Notes: a model not told the origin generated them from the sequence alone. Positions 43,757-52,779 are shown, counted from the first letter of the stretch. The stretch: 64,000 nucleotides of DNA from Paracoccaceae bacterium (GCA_018222585.1 JAAFAB010000007.1:1-64000), one strand, 5' to 3'. Program-made: numbers and translations.

Positions 43757-44350
43757 ATGACAGACCAGAGAATTGCACTCGCCACAGGCGGATCCGGCGA
43801 GATCGGCCGCCGCGCCGCACAATCGCGCTCGCCCCATGGGCTTGCCCTCGCCCCCCCGTTCAGTCGCAGCCGAAGGGCCATCGATCTGATCGGCCCCGGG
43901 ATCAGCTCCACCGAGGGCACGGACCCAGCAATCGTACCCGGTACACCGACAGAGACCGGTGACGCCCTGCGCTTGGGCAGCGCCAAGTCCCGGCCCGCGC
44001 TGGCGCTCATCGCCCTGCTGCTGACCATGGCCGCGCCGCAAGGGGCGCAGGCCCAGCAGGCAGAAGGTGAACGGCTGTTTCGCCAGCGATGCGCGGCCTG
44101 CCACAGCCTCGACGCCGACGGCAGAGGCGCAGGGCCGTCCCTGGCAGGCATCCTCGGCCGCGAGGCCGCCAGCCTGGACGGGGTCCGCTACTCCGGGGCC
44201 CTCAGCGACTCCGGGCTGACCTGGGACGCCGAGACCCTGGACCAGTTCCTGAGCAACCCCGGCGAGCTGGTTCCGGGAACCACAATGCGGGTCCGTATCT
44301 CCAACCAGGCACAACGCGAAGCGATCATCCGGTTTCTCGAAGGCGCCTGA
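43757..44350 (+). CDS. Exported c-type cytochrome (class I), with SDR-like N-terminal leader
   Basis: The frame from ATG 43757 has 197 residues. The cytochrome itself starts later: a signal peptide with the hydrophobic core [16 protein letters not shown] ends at GAQAQQ, followed by haem motif CAACH (residues 112-116) and axial Met in GTTMRVRI. The first 22 residues, [20 protein letters not shown], look like the cofactor-binding start of an SDR, not a cytochrome. The true start may be TTG 43973 or nearby, but no good ribosome site is seen there. It would accept electrons from the molybdenum hydroxylase encoded next. Confidence 0.82.
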   Translation: MTDQRIALATGGSGEIGRRAAQSRSPHGLALAPPFSRSRRAIDLIGPGISSTEGTDPAIVPGTPTETGDALRLGSAKSRPALALIALLLTMAAPQGAQAQQAEGERLFRQRCAACHSLDADGRGAGPSLAGILGREAASLDGVRYSGALSDSGLTWDAETLDQFLSNPGELVPGTTMRVRISNQAQREAIIRFLEGA

Positions 44351-44391
44351 GGGCGCCAGCCACCTCGAAAATAGCACCCCAGGGAGCCACC

Positions 44392-44844
44392 ATGATAAAT
44401 CTCAACGTGAACGGCCAGTCGGTCGACATCGACGCAAGCCCCGAAACCCCACTGCTCTGGGCCCTGCGGGACGAGCTGCAGCTGACCGGAACGCGCTTCG
44501 GCTGCGGGGCCGGCATGTGCGGCGCCTGCACGGTCCATATCGACGGCGAGGCCAGGTTCGCCTGCCAGACCCGTATCGGTGATGTCGGTGAGGGCAGGAT
44601 CACCACCATCGAAGGGCTTCACCCGGAGGGCGATCACGCCGTCCAACGCGCCTGGATCGCCGAGCAGGTGCCGCAATGCGGCTACTGCCAGTCGGGGCAG
44701 ATCATGCGCGCCGCCGCGCTGCTGGCCCGCACGCCCAACCCCAGCCGGCAGGAGATCCTCGACGAGATGTCGGCCAACCTCTGCCGCTGCGGCACCTATC
44801 CCCGCATCATTCGTGCCATCGAACGCGCTGCCCAGGAGGGCTGA
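44392..44844 (+). CDS. iorA: 2Fe-2S subunit of a xanthine-oxidase-family molybdenum hydroxylase (IorA-like)
   Basis: A 150-residue protein with both expected [2Fe-2S] clusters: plant-ferredoxin type Cys38, Cys43, Cys46, Cys58 ([15 protein letters not shown]) and the second CGYCQ...CRC set, Cys96, Cys99, Cys131, Cys133. It is the small subunit of isoquinoline 1-oxidoreductase or aldehyde-dehydrogenase type enzymes that transfers electrons from the molybdenum site. It has no export signal and probably crosses the membrane attached to the Tat-exported partner. Four nucleotides separate it from the large subunit. Confidence 0.92.
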   Translation: MINLNVNGQSVDIDASPETPLLWALRDELQLTGTRFGCGAGMCGACTVHIDGEARFACQTRIGDVGEGRITTIEGLHPEGDHAVQRAWIAEQVPQCGYCQSGQIMRAAALLARTPNPSRQEILDEMSANLCRCGTYPRIIRAIERAAQEG

Positions 44845-44847
44845 GAC

Positions 44848-47034
44848 ATGACCTTGCAGGATATCACCACCTCGCGTCGCGGCTTCCTTCGCGGATCTGG
44901 CGCGCTTTCCTTCGCGCTTCTCAGCGGCGGCGGCCTCGGCGTGGTTGCCGACGGGGCCGAAGCGCAGGCGGTCGCGGACGGCCGCGTCACCGCCTGGGTG
45001 ACGATCACCGCCGATGATCGCATGACAATCATGTTCGGCGCGGCCGAGATGGGCCAGGGCGTCAACACCTCGCTGCCGATGATCATCGCCGAAGAGCTGG
45101 ATGCCGACTGGAGCACGGTCTCTGTCCGGCAGGTCGACTCCGACCCGGACGGGGTCTACGGCAACCCGGGCTTTGGCGGCAATCTCTTCGCGGCCGGCAG
45201 TTCCTCCCTTGAAGGCTATTACAGTGCCCTTCGCCAGGCCGGCGCCCAGGCGCGGCAGATCCTGGTACAGACCGCCGCCGCGCATTGGGGGGTCCCTCCC
45301 CGGGAGGTCACGACCCGGGAGGGCGCGGTGATCCACGACGGCTCGGGGCGCACCATGCGCTATGGCGAGGTTGCGGCATTGCCCGAGCCGGTGACCACCG
45401 TGTCGCAGATCGCCGAGGACGATCTGAAGCCGCGCGCCGAGTGGCGCATCATGGGCACCGATGTCGAGCGCCTGGACTCCCCCGGCAAGACGGTCGGCGC
45501 GCCGCTCTACTCGATCGATGTCACGGTGCCCGGGATGTTTTATGCCGTGCAGTTGCTGGCGCCGGTGGAGGGAGAGACCCCCACGATCATCTCCGACGCC
45601 GCGACACGCGCCGTGCCGGGCGTGGAGGATGTCGTGGTCATGGACCACGCCGTCGCCGTGCTCGCCCGCAGCTTCTGGTCGGCGGTCACCGGGCGCGACG
45701 CGCTGGAGGTCAGCTGGAGTAGCGACTCCGCCTTCAGGAACGCGGACAGCGCCGGAGAGCTCTCCATCCTGGCCGAAGCCGCCGACGACATGGCCGCCGA
45801 TCCCGTCATCTGGGAGGCCCGTGGCGATGCCGAGGGCGCGCTTGCGGAGGGTGAGGAGGTCATCACCGCGCATTACCTGACCGAGCATGTCTATCACGCG
45901 CAGATGGAGCCGCTGAATGCCGTCGCCTCGGTGGACGAGGACGGGCTGGGGGCCGAGGTCTGGCTGGGATCGCAGAGCCAGACGGTGTCCATCGGGATCG
46001 CGGCCGGCACCCTTGGCACCTCGCCCGACCGCATCCGCTACCATGCCATGCAGATGGGGGGTGGTTTCGGCCGCCGCACGGTCTTCGCCCGTGACCTGCT
46101 GCGCGACGCGCTGCTGCTGTCGAAGGCTGTCGGCCGTCCGGTGAAGCTTGTCTGGACCCGCGAGGACGACGTGAAGAACGGCTGGCTGCGCCCCGCCACC
46201 GTGCAGCGCCTGGACGCCCGACTTGACGAAAACGGCACTCTCGCCGCCCTGCGCCACCGGATCGCCGCGCCCTCGATCTTCGAATTCGCCTTTCCCGACC
46301 GGTGGAACCCCGAGACCCGCCGCGACGTGCTGGTGATGGAAGGCAGTGAAAGCGCCGAATACGACATTCCCGATTTCGCGGCCCAGCACGTCCTGGTCCC
46401 GCGACAGTCGCGGGTATCGGCCTGGCGTGGCATCGGCTGGGCGCCGAACTGCTTCGCGCGGGAATGCTTCCTGGACGAGCTGGCCGAACGGGCGGGGTCG
46501 GATCCCGTCACCTTCCGCCGTCAGTTGCTGAGCGGGACGCCACGGGCGCTGGCGGTCTTCGACGCGGCGGTCGAGATGTCGGACTTCGGCAATGCCCCCG
46601 AGGGCCGCGCCCACGGACTTGCCTTCGCCGGCTACAAGGCGACGCTTGCAACCGGCGTGGCAGAGGTCTCGATCGAGGACGGCCAGTTGCGGGTGCACAG
46701 GTTCTGGGCAGCCGTTGATCCGGGCATCGTCATCCACCCCCAGCAATACCGGGCCCAGGTCGAGGGCGGCGTGCTCTTCGGCCTGTCATCGGTGCTGCGC
46801 GAACGCACGACCTTCACCGGCGGCGAGATCGACCAGAGCAACTTCTACGACTACGAACCGATCCGCATCCAGGATGTCCCCGAGATCGAGGTGCGACTTG
46901 TGGAGTCCGGCCATCCCCCCAGCGGGGGCGGCGAGATCGGGGTGCCGATGGCGGCGCCTGCCATCGCCAATGCCGTCAGGGTGCTGACCGGGACCACCCC
47001 GCGACAGCTGCCGTTTCCGCAGTTCGACGCCTGA
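44848..47034 (+). CDS. iorB: Molybdopterin-binding large subunit (IorB-like), Tat-exported
   Basis: A 728-residue protein with twin-arginine signal SRRGFLRG (residues 9-16) and hydrophobic stretch to about residue 40. Molybdenum-cofactor motifs of the isoquinoline-oxidoreductase subgroup include GAAEMGQGVNTSLPMI, MQMGGGFGRRTVF and the C-terminal SGGGEIGVPMAAPAIANAV with the catalytic Glu. There is no FAD subunit gene, fitting the two-subunit plus cytochrome design that delivers electrons to a c-type cytochrome in the periplasm. The substrate is an N-heterocycle or aldehyde; which one cannot be told. It is followed 18 nt on by the intradiol dioxygenase gene. Confidence 0.92.
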   Translation: MTLQDITTSRRGFLRGSGALSFALLSGGGLGVVADGAEAQAVADGRVTAWVTITADDRMTIMFGAAEMGQGVNTSLPMIIAEELDADWSTVSVRQVDSDPDGVYGNPGFGGNLFAAGSSSLEGYYSALRQAGAQARQILVQTAAAHWGVPPREVTTREGAVIHDGSGRTMRYGEVAALPEPVTTVSQIAEDDLKPRAEWRIMGTDVERLDSPGKTVGAPLYSIDVTVPGMFYAVQLLAPVEGETPTIISDAATRAVPGVEDVVVMDHAVAVLARSFWSAVTGRDALEVSWSSDSAFRNADSAGELSILAEAADDMAADPVIWEARGDAEGALAEGEEVITAHYLTEHVYHAQMEPLNAVASVDEDGLGAEVWLGSQSQTVSIGIAAGTLGTSPDRIRYHAMQMGGGFGRRTVFARDLLRDALLLSKAVGRPVKLVWTREDDVKNGWLRPATVQRLDARLDENGTLAALRHRIAAPSIFEFAFPDRWNPETRRDVLVMEGSESAEYDIPDFAAQHVLVPRQSRVSAWRGIGWAPNCFARECFLDELAERAGSDPVTFRRQLLSGTPRALAVFDAAVEMSDFGNAPEGRAHGLAFAGYKATLATGVAEVSIEDGQLRVHRFWAAVDPGIVIHPQQYRAQVEGGVLFGLSSVLRERTTFTGGEIDQSNFYDYEPIRIQDVPEIEVRLVESGHPPSGGGEIGVPMAAPAIANAVRVLTGTTPRQLPFPQFDA

Positions 47035-47052
47035 GCAGGGGAAGGGCTTCTG

Positions 47053-47688
47053 ATGACCAGATCCACTCACGAAACTGCGCCTGACGCGCGCGACCGGCGG
47101 GACAGGAAGATGTCCCGCCGCACCCTCCTGGGGGTCTCTGCCGGCGCGGCGGGCGCCTGGGCCCTCTGGCGACCGCTGCCCGGCGGGGCGCAAACCGCGC
47201 TGGAGCCGACACCGGCCTGCGGCTCGGACCATGCACCGACACCCTCCTCGAACGAGGGGCCTTTCTTCAGCCCCGACAGCCCGGAACGGGCCGATATCAC
47301 GGAGGGGCGCTTTGCCGGGCAGGACCTGCTGGTCGGTGGCTACGTTCTGGACACCGCCTGCCGTCCCGTCGCCGGCGCGCTCGTCGAGATCTGGCAGGCC
47401 GATCCCGGGGGCGACTACGACAACCGGGGCAACCTGCTGCGCGGTCACCAGTATAGCGACGCGGCGGGGCGTTGGCTGTTCACCTCCGTCCTGCCCGGTC
47501 CCTACGGCAGGCGGGCGCGCCATGTTCACCTCAAGGTGCAGCGTCCGGGCGGGGAGGTTCTGACCACCCAGATGTTCTTCCCGGGGGATCCGGCGCAGGC
47601 AGGCGATAGCCAGTTCAATCCGCGACTGCTGGCAGAGTTGAGCTCTGACCAACCACACAGCGCGAGGATGGACATCGTGCTGGGGTGA
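47053..47688 (+). CDS. Tat-exported intradiol ring-cleavage dioxygenase family protein
   Basis: A 211-residue protein with Tat signal (RKMSRRTLLGVSAGAAGAWAL). The mature part has the protocatechuate 3,4-dioxygenase-like core: SSNEGPFFSPDSPERADI, GALVEIWQADPGGDYDNRG, GHQYSDAAGRWLFTS and LPGPYGRRARHVHLKV. Candidate Fe(III) ligands are Tyr in GDYD or GPYG and the HxH pair. Exported intradiol-like proteins are known, but their substrates are poorly defined. The gene is the last of the molybdenum hydroxylase operon, so it may cleave a hydroxylated aromatic made outside the cytoplasm. Confidence 0.85.
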   Translation: MTRSTHETAPDARDRRDRKMSRRTLLGVSAGAAGAWALWRPLPGGAQTALEPTPACGSDHAPTPSSNEGPFFSPDSPERADITEGRFAGQDLLVGGYVLDTACRPVAGALVEIWQADPGGDYDNRGNLLRGHQYSDAAGRWLFTSVLPGPYGRRARHVHLKVQRPGGEVLTTQMFFPGDPAQAGDSQFNPRLLAELSSDQPHSARMDIVLG

Positions 47689-47717
47689 GATGTCAGACCC
47701 CGACATCGAAACACGAC

Positions 47718-47755
47718 GCCCGCCGGTGCTCCATCAACATGGCACGCCGGCGGGC
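47718..47755 (+). terminator. Bidirectional terminator candidate between convergent genes
   Basis: GCCCGCCGG (47718-47726) pairs perfectly with CCGGCGGGC (47747-47755) over a 20-nt loop, and ATGTTCCCTTTTC follows. It lies between the convergent intradiol dioxygenase and PreA-like genes, where termination is needed. Confidence 0.6.
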
Positions 47756-47819
47756 ATGTTCCCTTTTCACGCCGGCCAGTGGCCGGCATGGACGGAGGGC
47801 GACCCCGGGGTCAGGCCGC

Positions 47820-48917
47820 CTAGGCGGTTTTCTGGTAGCCCCCGTTGTAGGCGTCGCTCTTCCGGCGGATCTGGGAATGTTCGACGATCCTTTCGCGCGC
47901 GATGCCCCGGAACTCCTCCAGCGAGGCGAAGCCCTTGCGCTCGAGGTAGTCGGCGAGGTCACTGGTCAGCTCGCCGATGAGTTTCACGCCGATGCCACCG
48001 CTGCCCTTTTCCTCCATCGCCGCGGTGCAGACCTGCAGGTTGCCGGCGCCCTGAACGACGAAGTTGAAGGCTTCATGGAACCCCTTGATGCCGCCGATGC
48101 CGGAAATCGCCTTGTCCGGGTAGGCCCGAGAGATCTCGGACACCCGCTGCAGGGCCTGGTTCAGGATGGCCAGGCCGCCCTGCCCGCCCGAGGTGACGAA
48201 GCCGTCCACCTCGACCTCGAACTTCATGGTTTCGGGGTCCATCAGGGGCATCGACGGGAAGGTGTTGCAAAGGGAAATCGCCGACGCCCCCGCCGCGTAG
48301 GCCGCCCCTGCCGCATCGACGAGGGAAGAGGTCGAAGGCGTCAGCTTGACCCAGATCGGCACGCTGACAACGCTGGTGACCGCCGCCAGGATCGAGCGGA
48401 TGATGTCTTCGTCATTGGCGATGTGGGCGCCCATGTCCTTGCGGTCCATGTGGGGACAGGACATGTTCAGCTCCAGCGCGTCACAGCCCGCGTCGACACA
48501 GGCGGTGGCCAGCCTGCGCCAGTTGTTCATCTCTTCCTCGCCGCCGGCACCGGCCATGATCGAGGCGATCAGCATCCGGTCCGGATAAGTCTTCTTGATC
48601 TCCTCCAGGTCGGGAAGCCATTGCTCAAGCGGCTGGTCCGAGATCAGTTCCCAGTTCCACGAGGAATGCGACACGGTATCGGGGCGCTTGGTGCGCGACA
48701 CGTAGGGCTTTTCCTCGCTCGACCTCTGGAAGATCGTTTTCGGCCCGGCGACGTTCTCGACCGGGTGCAGACCGATCGTCTTGGTGACGACGCCCCCCCA
48801 TCCGGCCTCGAAGGCCCTGAGGATCTTGCGCTTGCTTTCCGTCGGCGGCGCAGAAGCCAGGACGAACGGATTCACGAACTCAAGACCGGTGAAGTTAGTT
48901 GTAAGCGCAACAGGCAT
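47820..48917 (-). CDS. preA: PreA-like dihydropyrimidine dehydrogenase/dihydroorotate dehydrogenase family protein
   Basis: About 365 residues from ATG 48917 (GGGGGATG upstream). FMN-binding TIM barrel: NPFVLASAPPTES, GWGGVVTKTIGLHPVENV, LELNMSCPHM (the NxSCPH motif), VWVKLTPS-like PIWVKLTPSTSS and GIGGIKGFHEAFNFVVQGA. It corresponds to the pyrimidine-reducing domain of NAD-dependent dihydropyrimidine dehydrogenase, but it lacks the C-terminal 4Fe-4S ferredoxin segment of standard PreA and no PreT or dihydropyrimidinase gene is adjacent. The loop after SCPH also differs from the usual HGMGERG form, so another substrate is possible. Confidence 0.78.
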   Translation of the reverse strand: MPVALTTNFTGLEFVNPFVLASAPPTESKRKILRAFEAGWGGVVTKTIGLHPVENVAGPKTIFQRSSEEKPYVSRTKRPDTVSHSSWNWELISDQPLEQWLPDLEEIKKTYPDRMLIASIMAGAGGEEEMNNWRRLATACVDAGCDALELNMSCPHMDRKDMGAHIANDEDIIRSILAAVTSVVSVPIWVKLTPSTSSLVDAAGAAYAAGASAISLCNTFPSMPLMDPETMKFEVEVDGFVTSGGQGGLAILNQALQRVSEISRAYPDKAISGIGGIKGFHEAFNFVVQGAGNLQVCTAAMEEKGSGGIGVKLIGELTSDLADYLERKGFASLEEFRGIARERIVEHSQIRRKSDAYNGGYQKTA

Positions 48918-48930
48918 CGCACATCCCCCA

Positions 48931-49018
48931 TGTTTCATGACCGGGTCCCCTCTGTGATGCCCGGGCCCCCGTGTTTCATGACTAGGAACCCAATCTTTTA
49001 CCAATTAGTCAATATTGG
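48931..49018 (-). promoter_or_regulatory. Repeats and palindrome upstream of the PreA-like gene
   Basis: TGTTTCATGA occurs at 48931-48940 and 48972-48981, within longer copies differing at one base. Further upstream CCAAT (49001-49005) and ATTGG (49014-49018) bracket TAGTCAAT. On the minus strand TTGACT lies just inside this palindrome and could serve as a -35 element. Together these look like a regulated promoter with two direct-repeat sites, but the regulator is unknown. Confidence 0.45.
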
Positions 49019-49301
49019 ACATCAGGCCGGCGAACTGCCCGGGCAAATCAGCGCCCGGCCGGGCGGCCGGTGATCGAAATATGTGCAGCGCGGTGATCGG
49101 ACAGGTGCCGAAAGCCCGCGAAGAAGGGCCGGAGCGCAGAGGGAAACCTGCACCGCGTCCGGGCAGAGACCGCCCTGAAAGAGCGCGTGCAGGGCCGTTG
49201 CGGCGGCGAAGGATACAGGCCGCCCGTGGGGACAGGCCCGGATTCCAGGCCCTCGACGGAACGGCGGCCCTGTCCAGGCATCAAGCCGGGGGCGCAGCGC
49301 C

Positions 49302-49982
49302 TCATTCGTAGAGCTGGGAGATATATTCCCGCAGCAGCCGGACCCGATTGGGGCGGAAGCTCTCGTCGGCGGGCGTGACGGCGGCCATCCGTGACAGCAG
49401 GAACTTCCGAAAGTCCCGGCGAAGGCAACACCAGGCCAGCACCCCCAGCCCGTGATCGAGATAGACGATCGCCAGCGGATAGATGCGCCGCTCAGTCATG
49501 GCGCCGACGGCATCCTGGTAGCGCAGATCGAGGGCCTGCTCGTCCCAGCAGGCCGCACGGAGGACGGAAATGTCCATGGTCGGCTCTGCCGGGCTCTCGT
49601 AGCGATAGACCATGTGGGTCGCGTGGACGATCTGGCGTTGCTGTCGCTCGGGCAGTGTTGCCACGATCTTGGCAAGCGCCGTGTCGGCCGCCCGGGCCAA
49701 TGCCGCATCCCCCCTCTGGCGCACGTCGCTGAGGCCGACCACCAGCGCCTCCATCTCGAGCCGGTCGAAGGTCTGCGGTGGCAGGGCGGAATCCTCGGTC
49801 AGCGTGTAGCCAAGGCCGGGCGCGCCTTCGATCAGGGCCCCGCTTGCGCGCAGGCTTTCGATATCGCGATAGAGCGTGCGCTCGGACACTTCGGTCTCTT
49901 CCGCCAGGCGGGCGGCGGTGACCGGCTTGGGCAGGACCCGCAGCGCATTCATCAAGCGGAAGAGGCGTTCGGAGCGGCTCAT
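49302..49982 (-). CDS. YafY-family HTH-WYL transcriptional regulator
   Basis: A 226-residue protein. The N-terminal winged HTH is RLFRLMNALRVLPKPVTAARLAEETEVSE-like with ERTLYRDIESLRASG, and a central/C-terminal WYL-type domain follows (ALDLRYQDAVGAMTERRIYPLAIVYLDHGLGVLAWC). It diverges from the glutathione S-transferase gene with only 76 nt between starts, so it most likely regulates it. In the chromosome such YafY proteins commonly sit beside GST or glyoxalase genes. Confidence 0.88.
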   Translation of the reverse strand: MSRSERLFRLMNALRVLPKPVTAARLAEETEVSERTLYRDIESLRASGALIEGAPGLGYTLTEDSALPPQTFDRLEMEALVVGLSDVRQRGDAALARAADTALAKIVATLPERQQRQIVHATHMVYRYESPAEPTMDISVLRAACWDEQALDLRYQDAVGAMTERRIYPLAIVYLDHGLGVLAWCCLRRDFRKFLLSRMAAVTPADESFRPNRVRLLREYISQLYE

Positions 49983-50058
49983 GACATCCTGACGGAAACT
50001 GACAGTAGGCCCGATCTATACCGCCCCCGGGAACAAAGCCAGATACGAAAGGCCCAAG

Positions 50059-50685
50059 ATGCTTACCCTCTACCATTCGCCTCACACGCGCGCCTCGCGC
50101 ATCGTCCGCCTGATCGACGAGCTGGGCGCCCTGTCCAAGGTCGACATCCGCAGCGTGAATGTCGCCCGTGTCGATGGCTCCGGAGGACACGACCCCGCGA
50201 ATCCGCATCCCGAGGGCAAGGTGCCGCTGCTCGTCCACGACGGGGTGGAGATCTGGGAATCGAACGCGATCATCCTCTACCTGACCGACCTCTTCCCCGA
50301 GGCCGGCATGGGACCTGTTGCAGGCGATCCCCTGCGCGGGCGCTATCTCAGCTGGCTGGCCTGGTACGGCAACGTGGTCGAGCCGGTCATCGTCATGGGC
50401 GCGGCGGAACTGTCGCATCCGATCCTCGACGCAACCTTCCGCGGCGCCCCGGAGATGGCGGGCCGGCTGGTCGAAGCCCTGGAAAAGTCGCCCTATCTGA
50501 TGGGCGACCAGTTCAGCGCCGCCGACCTGCTGTTGGTGTCGCCCTTCACCTGGTTCCCGGCCTTCGCCCCCGATCACCCCGCCATCAAGGCCTGGATCGA
50601 ACGCTGCGAGGCGCGCCCCTCGGCACAGCGCACCGCGGCCTTCGATGCAAGCCGGATGGCCGGGGTCGCTGACGTCAGCGCCTGA
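50059..50685 (+). CDS. Glutathione S-transferase family protein
   Basis: A 208-residue protein. The N-terminal thioredoxin-like domain begins LTLYHSPHTRASRIVRLIDELG and has the cis-Pro segment GKVPLLVHDG followed by IWESNAIILYLTDLFPE, which binds glutathione. The C-terminal domain is all-helical (MGDQFSAADLLLVSPFTW). Expected role is conjugation or isomerisation in detoxification or aromatic breakdown. It diverges from a WYL regulator and has its own terminator. Confidence 0.88.
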   Translation: MLTLYHSPHTRASRIVRLIDELGALSKVDIRSVNVARVDGSGGHDPANPHPEGKVPLLVHDGVEIWESNAIILYLTDLFPEAGMGPVAGDPLRGRYLSWLAWYGNVVEPVIVMGAAELSHPILDATFRGAPEMAGRLVEALEKSPYLMGDQFSAADLLLVSPFTWFPAFAPDHPAIKAWIERCEARPSAQRTAAFDASRMAGVADVSA

Positions 50686-50720
50686 TTGATTGCCGCCTCC
50701 TGGCGGCCGACAGACCGGAC

Positions 50721-50753
50721 AAGGCCGAAGCCCCTGCTTCGGCCTTTCCTTTT
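50721..50753 (+). terminator. Intrinsic terminator of the GST gene
   Basis: AAGGCCGAAG (50721-50730) and CTTCGGCCTT (50737-50746) form a perfect 10-bp GC-rich stem with a 6-nt loop, followed by TCCTTTT. This is a classical terminator 36 nt after the stop codon. Confidence 0.85.
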
Positions 50754-50920
50754 GCCTGCCCGCCTGGCCGAATTGGGGGCATCCGGCCAGGCGGGCCTCA
50801 CAGCGGCGTGGTGATCGTGCCCAAGGTCTCGACGGTCAGGCTGATACGGCGGGCGAGAACGTCATCGCCATCCTGCCCGGGACCTGCCTGCCGCCCGGAC
50901 GCCGCTCGGGGTCAGCGCCG

Positions 50921-51763
50921 TCAGGCGAGCGTTTCGGGGGCATAGGTCGCCGGGTCGAACATCTCGCGCATCCGGGCCAGGTAATGCGCTTCCGAGGTCT
51001 CGTGCCGCAATTCGGCCAGCATCCGCGAATCCGCCCCCGCCGGGTAGCGGATCCGCCGCCCCTCGTCGGTGGCGGCGGCCAGCACCGCCTCGGCGACCTC
51101 GGTCTCGCTGCAATAGGGCGTCGGATAGTCGGACATCCGGGCGAAATAGGCCGCGGCATAGGCCTGGTAGTGCGGCGGGATCATCCCCTGCATCCGCGTC
51201 CCCGCGTTCTGGCCGAAGTTGGTCGTCGGCGCGAGGCCCGGCTCGACCAGCCGCGCGGTGATGCCGAACCCGTGCAGCTCGTATGAAAGCGACTCGGTGA
51301 AGCCTTCGACCGCCGTCTTGCTGGCGGCATAGACGGCGACCAGCGGCATCGGCCCGAAGCCGGTGCTGGAGGTGACGTTGATGATCACCCCCCGGCCCTG
51401 CCGCCGCATCTGGGGAATGATCGCCCGGCAGGTCGCCATGGTGCCGAAGGTGTTGGTTTCGAAGACCTCGCGGATCGTCGCGTCCGGGGTCACCTCGACC
51501 GCCGAGGCCAGGCCGATGCCGGCGTTGTTGACCAGCACGTCGATGGCGCCGAAGGCGTCGAGACCTTCCGAGATGGCCTCGTCGATGCTCTCGGGGCGCG
51601 TCACGTCCATCGCGACGAGCTTCAGGCGTGGCGAGGGCGCGAAGACTGCCGGATCCGGGCGCCGCATGGCGGCGATGACGTTCCAGCCGTGGTCGAGGAA
51701 AAGTTGCGCCGTGGCGCGGCCGTAGCCGGACGAGGTGCCGGTGATGAGGATGGTGTCTGTCAT
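50921..51763 (-). CDS. Short-chain dehydrogenase/reductase
   Basis: A 280-residue SDR with AGGAG upstream of ATG 51763. Motifs: TGTSSGYGRATAQ, VLVNNAGIG, VTSSTGFGP with catalytic Ser, and YAASKTAVEGF (YxxxK). The active site is complete. It diverges from the AraC gene at 51852 with an 88-nt gap containing AT-rich promoter sequence (GCTATAATTGATGATC), so it is the likely target of that regulator. Substrate unknown. Confidence 0.88.
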   Translation of the reverse strand: MTDTILITGTSSGYGRATAQLFLDHGWNVIAAMRRPDPAVFAPSPRLKLVAMDVTRPESIDEAISEGLDAFGAIDVLVNNAGIGLASAVEVTPDATIREVFETNTFGTMATCRAIIPQMRRQGRGVIINVTSSTGFGPMPLVAVYAASKTAVEGFTESLSYELHGFGITARLVEPGLAPTTNFGQNAGTRMQGMIPPHYQAYAAAYFARMSDYPTPYCSETEVAEAVLAAATDEGRRIRYPAGADSRMLAELRHETSEAHYLARMREMFDPATYAPETLA

Positions 51764-51851
51764 GGGAACTCCTGTTCTGTCCCTCCAAGATAGACAAGCT
51801 TAAGATACGCGCTATAATTGATGATCTCCTATAAATTACGGATCGTCCAGA

Positions 51852-52775
51852 ATGGATCCTTTCTGCGACCTCATCGAGCTGCTCCGGCCCGGGGCGGTCT
51901 TCTCCAAGTCGATCACCGGGCGCGGCACCTGGGGGGTGCGCTATGCGCCCTACGGCGCCCCGGGCTTTGCCATCGTGCTGGCGGGGCGCTGCTGGCTGAC
52001 CCTGGAGGGCCGCGCCCCCGTGGTGCTGGAGCGGGGGGATTTCGTGCTTCTGCCCGCCTCCCCCGCCTTTCGGATGCAGAGCGACCCCGCCGCCCCCTGC
52101 CGCCCCACCGAACCCGCCTTCACCGCGCTGCGGCACGGCGAGGCCGAGGGGACGGCGGATTTCGAGATGCTGGGAGGATCCTTCCGCCTGCAACCCGTCA
52201 ACGCGCCCCTGCTGACCGCCCTGCTGCCCGAGATGGTGCATGTGCGCGCCACCGATCCCCAGGCCGGGCGCATCGAGCGCCTTGTCCGGGTGATCATGGA
52301 GGAATGCGCCGACGAGAGACCTGGCCAGCAGGCCGTGCTGGCCCGCTACCTCGAGGTGCTGCTGCTGGAATGCCTGCGCTGGCCCGGCCTTGCGCGGATG
52401 GAGCTGCCCCCCGGACTGCTGGCCGGCCTGCAGGATCCCGGACTGGCCCGGGCGCTCGGCGCGATGCACGCCGAGGTGCGGGGCACCTGGACCGTTGCGC
52501 ACCTCGGGCAGCTGGCCGGCATGTCGCGCTCGGCCTTCTCGGCACGGTTTTCGCAGGTGCTGGGCTGTCCGCCGATGGAATACCTCGCCCGCTGGCGCAT
52601 GGCCCTGGCCCGGGACGCGCTCAGCCGGGGGGACCGGCCGCTCGACCGGATCGCGGAGGACATCGGCTACGAGTCCGCCAGCGCCTTCAGCACCGCCTTC
52701 CGCCGCCGCATGGGCTGCGCGCCGGGCGCCTTCGCCCGCGACCTGCGGATGACCGGGGCCGCCGCCGCCCCCTGA
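51852..52775 (+). CDS. AraC-family regulator (cupin_6 type)
   Basis: A 307-residue protein. The N-terminal cupin-like sensor includes PFCDLIELLRPGAVFSKSITGRGTWGVRY and ERGDFVLLPASPAFRM. The C-terminal DNA-binding domain has HLGQLAGMSRSAFSARFSQVLG and IAEDIGYESASAFSTAFRRRMG, the two HTH motifs. Proteins of this group often regulate an adjacent SDR; here one diverges from it. The 3' end lies 4 nt from the convergent ABC permease gene. Confidence 0.88.
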   Translation: MDPFCDLIELLRPGAVFSKSITGRGTWGVRYAPYGAPGFAIVLAGRCWLTLEGRAPVVLERGDFVLLPASPAFRMQSDPAAPCRPTEPAFTALRHGEAEGTADFEMLGGSFRLQPVNAPLLTALLPEMVHVRATDPQAGRIERLVRVIMEECADERPGQQAVLARYLEVLLLECLRWPGLARMELPPGLLAGLQDPGLARALGAMHAEVRGTWTVAHLGQLAGMSRSAFSARFSQVLGCPPMEYLARWRMALARDALSRGDRPLDRIAEDIGYESASAFSTAFRRRMGCAPGAFARDLRMTGAAAAP

Positions 52776-52779
52776 CCTC

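Noticed and set aside
44188-46746. 852-residue minus-strand open frame opposite iorA-iorB
   Set aside because: Same kind of antisense shadow; no recognisable motif, and the plus strand holds complete iron-sulfur and molybdopterin motifs.
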